The position numbers and the translations under genes were made by a program. Under the pieces are notes generated by a model. The model ran no database searches, was not told the origin of the DNA, and was given only the letters and a program-made list of their open reading frames with translations. From positions 25,594,438-25,658,437 of the forward strand of contig CM060847.1 of the NCBI GenBank assembly GCA_030737835.1: a stretch of DNA of 64,000 nucleotides, given 5' to 3'. This document shows, in pieces, positions 10,464-22,130 of the stretch (position 1 is its first letter; every line of letters begins with the position of its first letter). The stretch is from Acorus gramineus (taxonomy: Eukaryota > Streptophyta > Magnoliopsida > Acorales > Acoraceae).

Positions 10464-10894
10464 GCCCCCATTTGGATGCATAATTGGATTTATGCATGGG
10501 TATAGAATTATTTAGGGGTAAATGGGGATAGAATTGGAATAGGTGATTTTCTGTTTGGTTAAAATATGCAGTTATTGTCGCTGGGAAACATAAGAATAAA
10601 CAGTGAGTTGTTCAAGAGATAACGAATTGATGTGTGAATAAGATGTGGATAGGTTGATGGATGATTTTTTAAAATTCTATAAAAACAATAGTTCAAATAA
10701 TATATGTATTACTAAAATGCATATTTATGTTTTTTTTTAAATCTTCCATGCACAAAGATCACAATAACTCATGTCAAACATATGGAAAAAAAAAATTTAT
10801 GTTCCAATTATTCAATAGGTTGTACAAATATTTGGTGAGGAGAGGTAAATAGTAGGTCATGCATGTAAAATTAGTTCCTCCAACCAAATGGGCC
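10464..10894. mobile_element. Tourist-like (PIF/Harbinger) MITE
   Basis: Terminal inverted repeats GCCCCCATTTGG (left) and, reversed, GGCCCATTTGG (right), flanked by TTA on both sides (10461-10463, 10895-10897). This matches the 3-bp TTA/TAA target preference of PIF/Harbinger elements. It is 431 bp, AT-rich and has no coding frame. Confidence 0.65.
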
Positions 10895-11237
10895 TTATTA
10901 TAGCTTCTCATTCATGAATTTCCTACGTTTCTGAACAGCATTCATTTTGATATAAGATTTGGAATCATAACCTGGTAGTAATTCACATATGGCGCGGCTT
11001 TGTATGAAACCAAAAAACCAATCATGCAGGACTGTTTATTCTAATGAACAAGAGAATATGACTTTGTATACAACTAAAAAAACCACCCATATAGAGAAAA
11101 TCATTAATGTGATGAACACATGCGCGCAGTATCAACCCACCCTTGATTAGGATTTCATTTTTGAACATGCGAACTTATTTATTCTTGAAGGTGAAGGTGG
11201 TTGGGTCTTGGTTGAGGGAGGATTACTTGGTGATGCT

Positions 11238-12718
11238 GTCATGCCCCAGGGCGGCCGTCCCCGAGACGTGGCAATAATAAAATATCAGCTATCAATACCT
11301 GAGGTCAATAAAGACTCCAACAACAACACACAAGGTGGCAAAGCAAGGATAATGATAACTGACTGAAAAGCGAAAGCATAATATATAAACAATGTCTGTA
11401 AATCAAGAACATTATTACATACTCGATTACACAATCACTGTCATGTGAGAGCCAAGTCTAGACCAAAGAAAATACAACCTGTGCCACATGCACGATTTAC
11501 AATACATACAATGACTCTAGGACTGCTGACAGCCTCGCACTCGCCATCCGCCGGAAGAACGCTCCACGCCCATAAGACCACGCCACAGGAAAGCTCCAGC
11601 TCCACGCCCAACACTGCCCCTGAAAAGAAACAGTATGTGAGGGGTGAGCTACAAGCTCAGTGAGTGGCTGGAAATCAATCACCATACAACAGTTCAATAC
11701 ATAAGCATTTTCCTTTCAAGGAAAGCATGGGTGGAAACCCATGGATAACAGGGTCACACGACAGCACGACCAACCTCACCCTCACCCTCACCCTCACTCC
11801 CGGAGGGAGTTTCTTGGGACTTTTGGGGAGAGACCATACCGTTGGTCGAGGAGACCCGGGATTACTGGTCTACACAACACTACTGGATCATCTACATCGA
11901 AATAACTGACCCACGATGTCTTTCAACATCGATACACAACCGGACCCAACAACTATGGGAACGGACGAACAATGAATGGGTCACGCGGCGATGTGTCTTC
12001 ACCTCATCCTCACCCTCACCCTCGGAGGTGACATAGGACTTTTGAAAGAGACTTAGACTGTTCTACACCCTTGGTCCACCGGTAGCCCTTTCCCCCACGT
12101 AGTCTCTACCTGGTATACTCCCACGATCAGTTGCTCCCGAATGCATTGGTGGTACCTACAGATGGGAGCCCTTTGTCAGGACAGCTGTAATCGCCGGGGA
12201 GTCCCTACATCGGATCCAACAAAGGGGAGAACAAACCCACGCTCGCAACATCATTCGTTAACCCTCTCTCGGTAGCCTCTACCTGGTATACTCCCACGAT
12301 CAGTACGCTCCCGAATGCATCGGTGGTACCTACGAATGGGAGCCCTCTATCAGGACAGCTACAACTCGGGCCCCCTCAACACGGACGACATTGGGAGTAA
12401 ACATTCCATGTTCGCAAAGCGAACCCAATGGAAAACAACTACTCTGCAATATCATTCGTTAACCCTCTCCCGTATAGCCTCTACCTGGTATACTCCCACG
12501 ATCAGTACGCTCCCGAATGCATCGGTGGTACCTACGGGTGGGAGCCCTCTGTCAGGACAACTACAACTAGGGCCCCCTCAACACGGACGACAATGGGAGT
12601 AAACATTCCATGTTCGCGAAGCGAACCCAATGGAAAGCAACTACTCTCGAAAATCACTTTTCAAGATATCGAATACTACTGTACTCCCACACCGTTCCGT
12701 CGCTCGGACACAGGGGGG
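11238..12718 (-). mobile_element. Partial LTR, minus strand, related to family A/Y
   Basis: Starts (as the minus-strand end) TGTCATGCCCCAGGGCGG, the reverse of the ...GGCCGCCCTGGGGC terminus of the A LTRs but with GCATGACA. It keeps the exon-3 acceptor (minus-strand TTTCTTTTCAG, exon starting at 11619), the CACTGAGC..GTAGCTCACCCCTC branch region and CCCTCACCCTCA blocks near 11784 and 12003. It lacks the mini-exon and promoter half. LTR 4 interrupts it at the GGGGG target. The sequence after LTR 4 begins a different-looking LTR end, so it may have been truncated by that element or be its other half. Confidence 0.6.
12100..12660 (-). repeat. Tandem repeat, about 3 copies of 174-202 bp
   Basis: The block CTCTACCTGGTATACTCCCA followed by CGATCAG and CCCGAATGCAT recurs at about 12104, 12277 and 12479. 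Copies 2 and 3 are longer and share GTTCGC(A/G)AAGCGAACC. It is an internal amplification within the partial LTR, at the position where the A LTRs have a single 'GATCCG..GGATAGGCTGTTC' block. Confidence 0.8.
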
Positions 12719-15612
12719 TGTTATATATGTGTCACTTTTAACCTGCTGGTAACCGTTGGAGCGTTCTGGCAGTTTTTCATTTTTTTCGGTTTTCGATCGG
12801 AACCGCTAATTTTTGGACTTTTAGCTATCGTCCTGAGTTAGAGGACTCCGATTGGAAATCTAACTGCATATTTGGTGTCCTGGTGCCATTTTAGGCCTCT
12901 CACAAAAATTTCGTCGAATTCCGGTAACGTTTCCGAAATTTCACAGTTTCGGGGCGTATCCGGGTATTTTAAGTGACTCGCTATATAAATGAAATCTAAA
13001 ATTAGATTGGCACTATTCATCTTCTTCCTCCTTGAGCTCCCTCTCTCCCCTTCTCCATTTTTCTCACTTTTGAGCCCCCTAGAGCCCTCAAAGCTTAAAA
13101 CCTAAAGCATAGGAAGTGTAGATCGGGTCCCGATCTACACCCCGGTGCTTTCAAATCCGGATTCCGGTGAGATTTGCCCCTCCGTCCCCCTCTCTTCTCC
13201 TCTTTTTTGGCCCATCTCGGAGGTGGCAGTAGATCCGGGCGTTGGAAGCCTTTTGGGAGAGGTGTCGGTGCGCGGAGAGCAACCGGACTCCCCTTCCTCC
13301 CCTTGGTAAGCCCTCTTTCTCCTCTTTTTATGCTTAGATGTATGTTAGGAGGGTGGAAATGAGGTTGGGTGGTGGTCGGCGGCGGTGGGTGGCCGTCGGA
13401 GGGCTGTGGGGTGGTGGTCGAAGGCCATTGGTGGCCGGGGATGGGTGGTGGAGGTGCTCGGGTATGGAGGCTGGCAGTTCCGGGCAGCAGGTAGCACAGG
13501 CAGCGCCCAGGCAGGCGCAGCGGAGGCGTGCTGGGCGCAGGCGTTGGGGTGCAGTGGGTGCGAGCGGGTGGTGCGCGCGTGGTGCGCGCGGGTAGAGGCT
13601 GGTAAGTGCGCGCGGAGTGCGCGCGGATAGGGGCTGGAGGTGCGCGCGGGGCGAGGCGCTGCGCGCGGGGCGTGCGGGGTTCTCGCGGGCCAGCGCGGGG
13701 CGTGCGGGGTGTGCGCGGGCGGCTGCGCTGGGGCGCAGGGGGCGGGCGGTGCACCAGGGAGGTTCGGCGGCGTGTCCAGGCGGCGAGCAGGGGCCCGGCG
13801 GGGCGCGGGGTGCGTGGGCTGAGGCGCGGCGGTGCACCCGGGCGGTCGGGTGGCTGTGCGGGTGGTTGCCGGCCGTGCGGGTGGTTGCCGGAGTGCTCGG
13901 GCTAGCGTGCGTGCGGGTCGTACGCACGTTTGCCCGAGTGTTGGGTGTTTGATTTTGGGTTTTGTGTATTTTTTAGTGTTTAGCAGTATTTGAGGATTTT
14001 ACTCACCAAGTTAAATACCTGTCTTGCAGATCTTGACGGGCGGTCGCGCGTCGACCCGATCTTCGGTGAGTGGGACGATCCAACCCAGTAGGGAGGCGTT
14101 ACATGCACTTGAGCGTGTACCGTCCTCCCCTGGGGCACCATAGTAAATATTAACCTGTTTAATATGAAAAGCTATCTAAGCATGATAATCTGTAGTATGC
14201 ATGCCACCCTAGATTTGTGTGCTAGGGACTTATACCCTTAGGACCCGTATAAGAACCATGCACCCTGTTATCATGTTTCCATGCTAGGAAAGCCCCGACC
14301 GATGCATGTTCCCATTTAGTTTATTTATTTAAATAAAATGCGAGCATGTGATTATTAGCCTGTTTTAGCGAATATCATAGGGGAGGGGCCTCGCGAGGAC
14401 AGCGGTGAGACCCGAGCTAGGGTACTCCGTGTTCCTTGTTTGGTTGTCGGGATGTCCTATATCGGGACCTCACGCTGCCCTCCCAAGGATTCTTTCCCCG
14501 TTAATATTCCAACCTTGTTATAACTTTTATGCATGTTCCCCGCATCTTGGTTATGCGCCCTGGAGGAATTCTGAGGAATTCAGGACATTAGAGTTGATAG
14601 GAGGTGTTGTCTGCGGATCCGAGTGGATCATATGCGATGGATAGGCTGTTCTGTTCCCTTCAATGGATCCTTTAGAGACTACCCTGGCGTTGGAAAGGTT
14701 TGTCCCGTGCAGGGGCTCCCATCAGTAGGCGCCTCCTGATTTGGTAGAAGGACTGTGCTGAAAGTGGGAGTGGCCAAACGACCTACGGAGTGGGGAGAGA
14801 CTATCGGTGGACCAAGGGTGACCAACAGCCTAGTCAGTCCCAAGAGCCTAGGTCACCTATTGAGGGTGAGGGTGAGGGTATGGTGGGCCGGCGATGTGGC
14901 GACCCACTGGATTGTCAGTCCCAATATCCTATGTCACTCCTGTTGAGGGGTGAGGGTGAGGGTGTAGTAGGTTGGCGATAGCGACCTGCTGGATTGGTGT
15001 GGTTAGTCCCAATATCCTTTGTCACCCAGTGAGGGTGAGGGTGAGGGTGTAGTGGGTTGGCGGTAGCGACCCACTGGTTTGCGGAGTTGTTGCCATTTTG
15101 TGGCTTGTGCAATGTGTTTGTTGGTTAGTGATAACTTGTTTTGGTTAATATAAATTGTGATGCATGGGTCGTGCTGTTCACTGAGCGTGTGGCTCACCCC
15201 TCGCATAATATTTTTCTCCAGTGTCATCTGAGTCAGATCTGGAGGAGGAGCTCCCCGAGGGACTTCATCAGTAGCGGAGTAGCGCCACGTCCCGCGAGTA
15301 TCAGAGGCTATCAGCATCCCTTGTGCTTGTATGTATTATTTTCCGTGCTTGGGCACGCGTTTGTGTTGTATTTGGATGTCTTTGTATATATTGGCTCTCA
15401 CAGGACATATGATTACGTATCGAGTCTGTAGTATGTTTTGATTACAGATTCAGTTTTTTTTTAGCTTCCGCATTTGGTGTGTATATCATGTCAGCCCTGC
15501 TTTGGTCTGTGTGTCATTTTAGCTGTTGTGCGAGTATATTATTGAACTCTTGTTACTGATATCATATATACACTTGCCGCGTCCCGGGGTCGGCCGGCCC
15601 TGGGGCGTGACA
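12719..15612 (+). mobile_element. A-family solo LTR 4 with 5-bp TSD GGGGG
   Basis: 2894 bp, TG...CA termini, flanked by GGGGG at 12714-12718 and 15613-15617. Landmarks: TATA box CTATATAAAT at 12981-12990, dyad 13116-13140, donor GTAAGC at 13306, GC-rich block about 13370-13930, mini-exon 14030-14065 between TTGCAG and GTGAGT, acceptor TTTCTCCAG with the next exon at 15222, three G-rich units at 14840-15085. All four predicted splice signals are intact, unlike LTRs 1 and 3. No internal domain is present. Confidence 0.93.
14840..15085 (+). repeat. G-rich tandem units, 3 copies
   Basis: The same unit as at 5250-5605, with GAGGGTGAGGGTG cores near 14862, 14949 and 15031 (spacing 82-87 bp). Confidence 0.8.
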
Positions 15613-15617
15613 GGGGG

Positions 15618-17883
15618 TGACACGCCCCAACTACCAGCTTAACAAACCGTTAAGATAATGAATCATCCTGAATTCCAAACGAGGGCATCGCTCGGATGCA
15701 CGGGTGATTTCATCGCTAACGCTCTAACTAATAAGGTACAACCCGACAGCGGGTCATACCCTCGCCTATTCCAACTAGGCCTATCAGTTTTAGCATGCGC
15801 ATATATTTTAGAGGAGAATTTAATCTTAGTTATGTGCATGAACCATATGCACAATCATCTAATAATTATAGGGACACTCCCTAACATTGATGACATCATA
15901 ATAATTCATACAACATGCATACATGGTCATTAATCACATAAGCATACAAAATATGCCCTAACATCCGTTGGATATTGCCAACTTAAAAGAAAGGGTCAAG
16001 CACGATTTCGCGCACTAACAGGTGCATGCCAATATTCCAAACGAACCTGAGTCGAGTAGGAAATCGCATCTACTTACTCAGTTCGTTCAGAGGGAGAGGG
16101 CGAGAGAGATCATCATCTCATGCAGCTGGTCATAGCTTTGCCCCATTAGCATGGGCGCAACAGCTATACCACGCCCTCGAGTCTTATCGCAAGGGAATAT
16201 CAGGCAGGTACCCGTTATTAACCCAGACTTAATCATACTGTATATTCCCATTAATATGGTGGGAGTAGTATTACAATACCACCTAAGACATGCCATATTC
16301 TATACATCCATACACATTTACAACATACATGCCCATACTAGAGGGGCGCATGCAACACAATCATTCATACATGGATACAATACATGTATATAAGCCTAGC
16401 ATGCAAGATATCTACATATTATAGCTTAAGGGGCCCCATCAATGCGCGACGCGCGTCGAGCGCATCTCGAGAGGGGGGGGGATTGGATCGAACCACTCAC
16501 CATACGACCCAGGACCTCGCGCATCCCATCCGATGAGATCTGCAAGGTAGGGGCATCAAGTTTGGTGAGTAACATCACAATTTACACTTAGAAATCATTA
16601 GAAATACCAAAGACTTAGACATGCACGCATACAGGCTCACACGCATGCGAGCACGCGCGTACGCAGGCATGCCCGGGTGCCCCAGCACCCACCCGAGCCC
16701 CTGGGCAGCCCCGCGCATGCCCCAGCACGCGCACTCACACGCGCGCGCGCACTGGCCCCCGGTCCCGCGCCCAGACGCACGCCCAGGCGCACTGCCCCGC
16801 GCACGCGCACGCTCGCGCGCACCGGCGCACCCACTCCGCGCGCACTCGCCCGCGCGCGTCTGCGCGCCCGCCTGCGCCTGCCAGCGCCCTCCTGCGCGCG
16901 CGCACGCACAAACAACCCCCTTCGCGCGCCCAGCCAACCCTTACCCCTTTTTAACCCTCCTCAACCCCTCACACACACACTCTAACTCATCTACCTAGCA
17001 CGCATGAACTCCCCAACCATCCCAATAGCCCTAAAAATCAAAAAGAAGGGGAAGAGGACTTACCAAAAGAGGAAAACGGAAAGGGGGAGATGCGGGGCTC
17101 TCGACGCGCCCACGGCCACCTCAACCACTTCCACCACCACCACCTCTTCAGCCTCCTCAGCCTTCTTCTTGGCTGAAAATCAGGGGGGGAAAGTTCATGA
17201 AAGGTGCTTGAGAGAGGGGAGATCAACAACTACAACAACATCTACACAAAACTTTTCTTGCACTTGCACCTTCTCCTTCTCTTCTCTTTGAGGAATTAAT
17301 ACAAACACATGGAGGGTGTGTGTGAAAGAGAGAAGAGAGAGCCAAGAAACTGACGTGGGGAGTGGGAGGGAGGGAGAGAGAGATATTTTGGGCAAATAAA
17401 TATCTAAAAGAGGGATAGAAATGACCTATTCATCCTTGACTAATAATTCTGGACATGCTTCACTCGAACAGCCATAACTTCCTCCATATATCTCTGAATT
17501 GCACAATTCAAAGTCCGTTGGAAAGCCAAGAAGATTATCTACAACTTCTATGTTTATGCCAAGATCAAATATTCCCTTCAGCTATTCCGAAATTAGAGCT
17601 AAACATAGAACAGGGCTGCTACCAGAATTTTTCATCCCCGGGGTATACTTGGAAAAATACCCATAACTTTTACTACATGAATCCAGTTAATCTAATTCCA
17701 CTTTTGTATGAAAGCTAACTCAAAACTGAGCATCTCATAATAAAATCATATTTAAACCTCTTCATCTTGGATTTTAACAAAATCAAATCCAAATACCAAA
17801 TTGGAAATACATAACTTCTAGGAGAAAAAAATTATGTAACCAAATTTTTCAATCAGAGCGCTCCAAATGACACAGGCATAACA
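15618..17883 (-). mobile_element. Y-family LTR, minus strand (about 2.27 kb)
   Basis: On the minus strand it begins TGTTATGCCTGTGTCATTTG at 17883 and ends ...GTTGGGGCGTGTCA at 15618. It contains, in order, CTT/CCA-rich repeats, a donor-like GTAAGT at 17063-17058, a GC-rich block (about 16640-16920), TTGCAG and a 39-nt mini-exon (16539-16501) followed by GTGAGT. The same order in family A shows common descent. No matching target duplication is seen (left GGGGG, right GATGC). The left terminus is inferred from the TGACACGCCCC motif and could be wrong if this and 11238-12718 are halves of one LTR. Confidence 0.65.
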
Positions 17884-18440
17884 GATGCGATGGGGTGACA
17901 GGATGTGTATGATAGGGCAGAGAATCGCGTGAGCTTTTTTAGTCAAAGTGGATTTGGGGATGATCGGCATGCATACTCTCCATTGAAGACCACATTGAAA
18001 AATCAGAATGGTCACAGGGATCACGGGTTTGAGTGAAAAGGTTGTGATGGACAGGTCAAGGATTCGCTGGATGGCTTGAGTCGAAACAGATTTGGTGACG
18101 TTCGCGCGATCGGGTAGCCATGGATGAGCACCGTCGGTGGAGCTTTTTGTGGAGTTGTAGGGATTCTTCATGGGTGCCTGGTTTTTCAAAAAACAAAAGG
18201 GAAGGGGATGGGATGGATGGGGTGTGTGAGCTGTCGAGGAAAAAGTAGTCAACCAGTGGGTCCCACTTATTCAAACGCACTGAATAACTTGGCATAAATC
18301 TGATTCCATCTTATGCAATGAATATGCAAGGTTATTCATGGTTATTAGGGCATAACTTATGCTGGGCACCCAAACAACCCAAATTGCTTATTCCAACTTA
18401 TTCCAGATGCTATCTGGGGATATTCAGCTAACAAACGGAG
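17884..18440. other. Intergenic, probable MITE remnant
   Basis: No gene recognised. The segment 18240-18440 has GTGGGTCCCACTT and TGGGCACCCAAACAACCC, features common in hAT/Tourist-type MITE ends. A minus-strand open stretch (18252-17818) is not recognisable and crosses into the Y LTR, so I do not call it a gene. Confidence 0.35.
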
Positions 18441-20660
18441 CATTAAGATATGAATCTATCAATCCATCCACATACGCCTCCAACAAATCTGAAGAAAGTG
18501 CACGGGAACTACAACAATGGTTTCTCAAAGCTTTTGACTCTCACAAACTATTTTTTGTTCCTCTCAACCCTGGATAATTTTCTTCATTCCATAAATTATA
18601 ATATTTATGAAGGTAATATTCATTTGTTATTTCTAATCTCATGTAATATTTTTTAATCTCATGTAATATTTTTTTATAATTTAGGAATCATTGAATCTTT
18701 TTTATCATTAATCCAAAACAATAAATTATTTATTATTTGAATCCATTAGACAAAGACATTATAAAGCGCATCAAAATAGTCATAAACTCGCAAGTATTAT
18801 ACTGATCAGCTTTTCAATTATAAAATTTAACATATTTATGAATTTCATGTTTTCTTTGTTTCAAAGGGGGGTGAAATCATATAATACACCCATCGATGTT
18901 TCTTCAAAGAAATATTCACAGTGGATTCAAGTCTCGACATGACTTATCATATTTTAAATTTCTTTTTTAATCATAAATTTGATTATTTTTTGCATATGCA
19001 TAGTTTTAGTGCATACCCATTCAACAAAGGGTAAGATCAATATTTATTCTTTTACACATATTTTTTTGGTTGATATAATAAAATTTATCGAGTAATAATA
19101 TACACGGTACAGTTTAAACGAATATCCACCTATACCAAAAATGAAACAATTAAATGAATTCTGGCTGGACTGGATCAATGTAATTCAAGAACATATGTAG
19201 TTGATGCTTACACAGTACGTTCAAATTTTTGAGGTGTTACAATCTCCTTTTGACTTCAACAACATTTTGTTCTTTTACTTGATTGTTATTGAATCTCACA
19301 TGTCAATTATCTAATTTTCATAAATTTTCTTTTATGTTATTCATATACTTACTTTTTACATTACATTATGAGGATCCATTTGATTTTGAAAGTTATGTTC
19401 ATCATTTCAGATGGTTCTAAAATTTATCTACTTTATGGCTGGTTCAAGGTATTCTCTTTTTACGTAAGTAGAACATTGCAAGATGAATGTCATTGACCGA
19501 AGTGTTTTTTCTGTTGTGATAGGAAGAACACATTTCACTTATAAATTCAGTTGGCTTTCTTTTACTTTAGGGCTCATTTGCAGTGTGTTTTAGTGGCTTC
19601 TGCGTCTAAAAGGCAATGGAATTTTTAAAAGTTCTTACAGATGGGAACCCACATTTGAAACTCCATTTTTTACGTCTTGTGTTTACCGTGTAAAATGACC
19701 AATTTCGTAATTGCCCTAAAAGAACACTTTTCAGAAGCACCCGAGTGAGTGTGGCACCCTTCCATGTAAAAGTAGAAAAATTCCCTCATACATTTCAGCG
19801 AATAACAACAAGGAATTTTTTTTTATCCTAAAATATAGACTGACGAGAGCTCTCTTTCATTTCTATTCATAGGACGCCACCCCTGTATCTCCCATCCCTA
19901 TTTTGAGTTTTCTCTTCAGACGAATTCATTGAGAAGGTTTGTCGTCATCTAATAACCACCATTAAAATATACAATGCTTCAGCGAACAAAATAATCAAAT
20001 TGATAACACCATCGCATTTATTGTTGCCAACCACAGTGGGTTAAAAATCCATGAAAAAGCACGTGAATCAGTTGGTAATGGTACCCTTCAAGATTGGGAA
20101 GTGACAAATCAACATACCTTTGATCAAAATGTGGGATGTGATAAATCTCAGCTTGGTATCAGAGAAAAAAGACGGAGAGGAGCCGCCACGATACAGGTTC
20201 TAGGGATTTCTCTCAATCTCTCATCTTTATGTGGTTGCTATTAAGAAGGGCATTTATGTAATTCACAATGTTGCAGAAGCCAACCTCATATGATTTGCCA
20301 AACAAGTACTCCAAATGAAAAAACATCATTTTCTAACACAGCTCACTCATTTGTTACTTTCCAAAAGCCGCAGTTGTGAAATCAGGGGTGTCGACCGCAC
20401 TCCGGAACGGATCATAGTATGTGTGAAGAAAAATAATTGTTTTGTTTTGTGCATTGAATTGTAAGAGTGTGTAGAATCAATATATGAAATTGGATAATGG
20501 TTAAGTGAATTGTGATTTTTTATAATTTAAAGATCACGGATATGGTTTATAAAGTATGATCATAAATAATATAAAGATCATTGATTATTTATAAAATGTA
20601 ATCTTAAAAAATATAAAAATCATAGTTCTAATATGAACTATGATATTTTGTTTCTTAAAA
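18441..20660. other. AT-rich intergenic DNA
   Basis: No gene or RNA recognised. At 19570, TTA followed by GGGCTCATTTGCAGTG resembles a Tourist-like end, but I could not find its partner. Confidence 0.4.
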
Positions 20661-20669
20661 ATCATGTTT

Positions 20670-20870
20670 CATTAACGTTTCTAGTCCTACAACAATCACA
20701 GTTTATTTTATGACTGTGATTATTTCTCACTTATGATCATGCTTCAAAACTGTGATTAAAAATATGATATAAATAATTATCACACCCTCAGATATCACAA
20801 TTTAAAATCGTGATTAAAAGTCTTTATTCACGGTTTTAAACCGTGATCATTGTCAAAAATTATAGTAATG
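20670..20870. repeat. Inverted-repeat cluster (CTGTGATT / AATCACAG)
   Basis: Repeated short arms: AATCACAGTTT, GACTGTGATTA, AACTGTGATTA, AATCGTGATTA and the palindrome ACGGTTTTAAACCGTGAT. Dense subterminal inverted motifs of this type are usual in ends of CACTA-like or MITE elements. No termini were defined. Confidence 0.45.
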
Positions 20871-20991
20871 GGTTTCGCTATTGAGCACATATTGACAATT
20901 CAAAAATGCTCCACTTGAATGATATAGTTATAAAATTATTTATCAGCCTGTTGCAGAAAATTAATTGATAACACTAAGTTTCTAAATAGTT

Positions 20992-21113
20992 TTTTTATTG
21001 GTAAGTATTTTTCTGGTCAACTTTGTCTCTATTAGCAAGCGACAAGACTCGAACTCAGGTCCTCTCATTAAGAAGAGGGTACCTCTACCATCCTACTAAA
21101 AGGAGGTTATGTC
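20992..21113 (-). mobile_element. SINE copy 1 (tRNA-derived), with TSD
   Basis: On the minus strand the 122-bp body contains GAGTTCGAGTCTTG, resembling a pol III B box (GGTTCGANTCC), and ends in an A-rich tail. It is flanked by a 15-bp near-identical duplication: AGTTTCTAAATAGTT (20977-20991) and AGTTTTCAAATAGTT (21114-21128). The same family occurs at 35071. Confidence 0.72.
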
Positions 21114-21719
21114 AGTTTTCAAATAGTTGATCTTTGATCAAGAAAGGGGTCTATAATTAAATCATTATGGGCGGGATAGTAGGCTTACTCCGTGTCCTTT
21201 AAATAATGCGGTCCCAGACGAATCCTTGTCCCCCATTTGGTTCAAGAATAGAGCTCAGAATAAGTTCATTGATGCCCTTTGTGATTTTTATTTTTTTTAA
21301 ATTCATATACTTCATCTAAGAAGTATATATTTTTCTAAAAAGTAATATATATACTCGAATGAATTAAATAATATCATTTATAGAAAATATAAAAAATTTC
21401 TAACAAGGTATATACCTTGTTACAATGAGTAAATGATACTAACGAGATATATAAGACTGTATTATAAACTGTAAAAATGACAAGTATAACAACATTCTTG
21501 CCCCATCCAAAAACCAGAGTGCCTCATGTACTCAAAAGGACCACATTTCAGATCCAACCCAACCCAAATATACCTCTCTTTTTTTTCTTTTCTTTTTTTT
21601 GGTGCCTCTAGTTGCACCCCTTACTTTCCAGTGCATACCCCTACAACTTGAAAAGATCCATTTATAATCAGGTATGATACACATCCCCTTATTTAAACAG
21701 TTCAACACATATACTGTTA

Positions 21720-22130
21720 ATGTTGGCCTACTATTTCGACGTCAAATCTGTCAACGGTGACACAAAACTAAAAAATAACATCTCTGGAATAGGTTCGACA
21801 TATGAAGTGTCGAGTGAATGTATCTTATCCAACTGTTCTGGTGTCAAAGTTGAGAGTTAGTGAAACCAGAGGTTCTGAACCGCTCGTCTACATAAGCGAT
21901 GTCGAGTGGAATAAAATACCTCGACACAAGGTTAGTCAACGCATCAACCAGTACCTTTAAATATTTTTTTTTTGACATACCGACATAATAACTGTCGACA
22001 AAGTGAAATTATCTCAACAGTTTCAGTGTCATCGCGGTCGTCTAAATATTCGTTCAATTTTCTGGGACACGTCGACAATATAAGTGTCAACGGATGTAAT
22101 ATACCTCGACACTGGCAGTGTCATTACTAG
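21720..22130. repeat. GTCGA repeat cluster, CACTA-like subterminal region
   Basis: At least eight imperfect motifs of the form TCGACA(n)ATA(n)GTGTCGA or CCTCGACAC, spaced 30-60 bp in both orientations (for example 21800, 21900, 21970, 22070, 22110). Arrays like this form subterminal repeats of CACTA elements. No CACTA terminus or transposase frame was identified here. Confidence 0.45.

Noticed and set aside
17818-18252. 144-codon minus-strand frame
   Set aside because: Crosses from MITE-like DNA into the Y LTR and has no recognisable motif.
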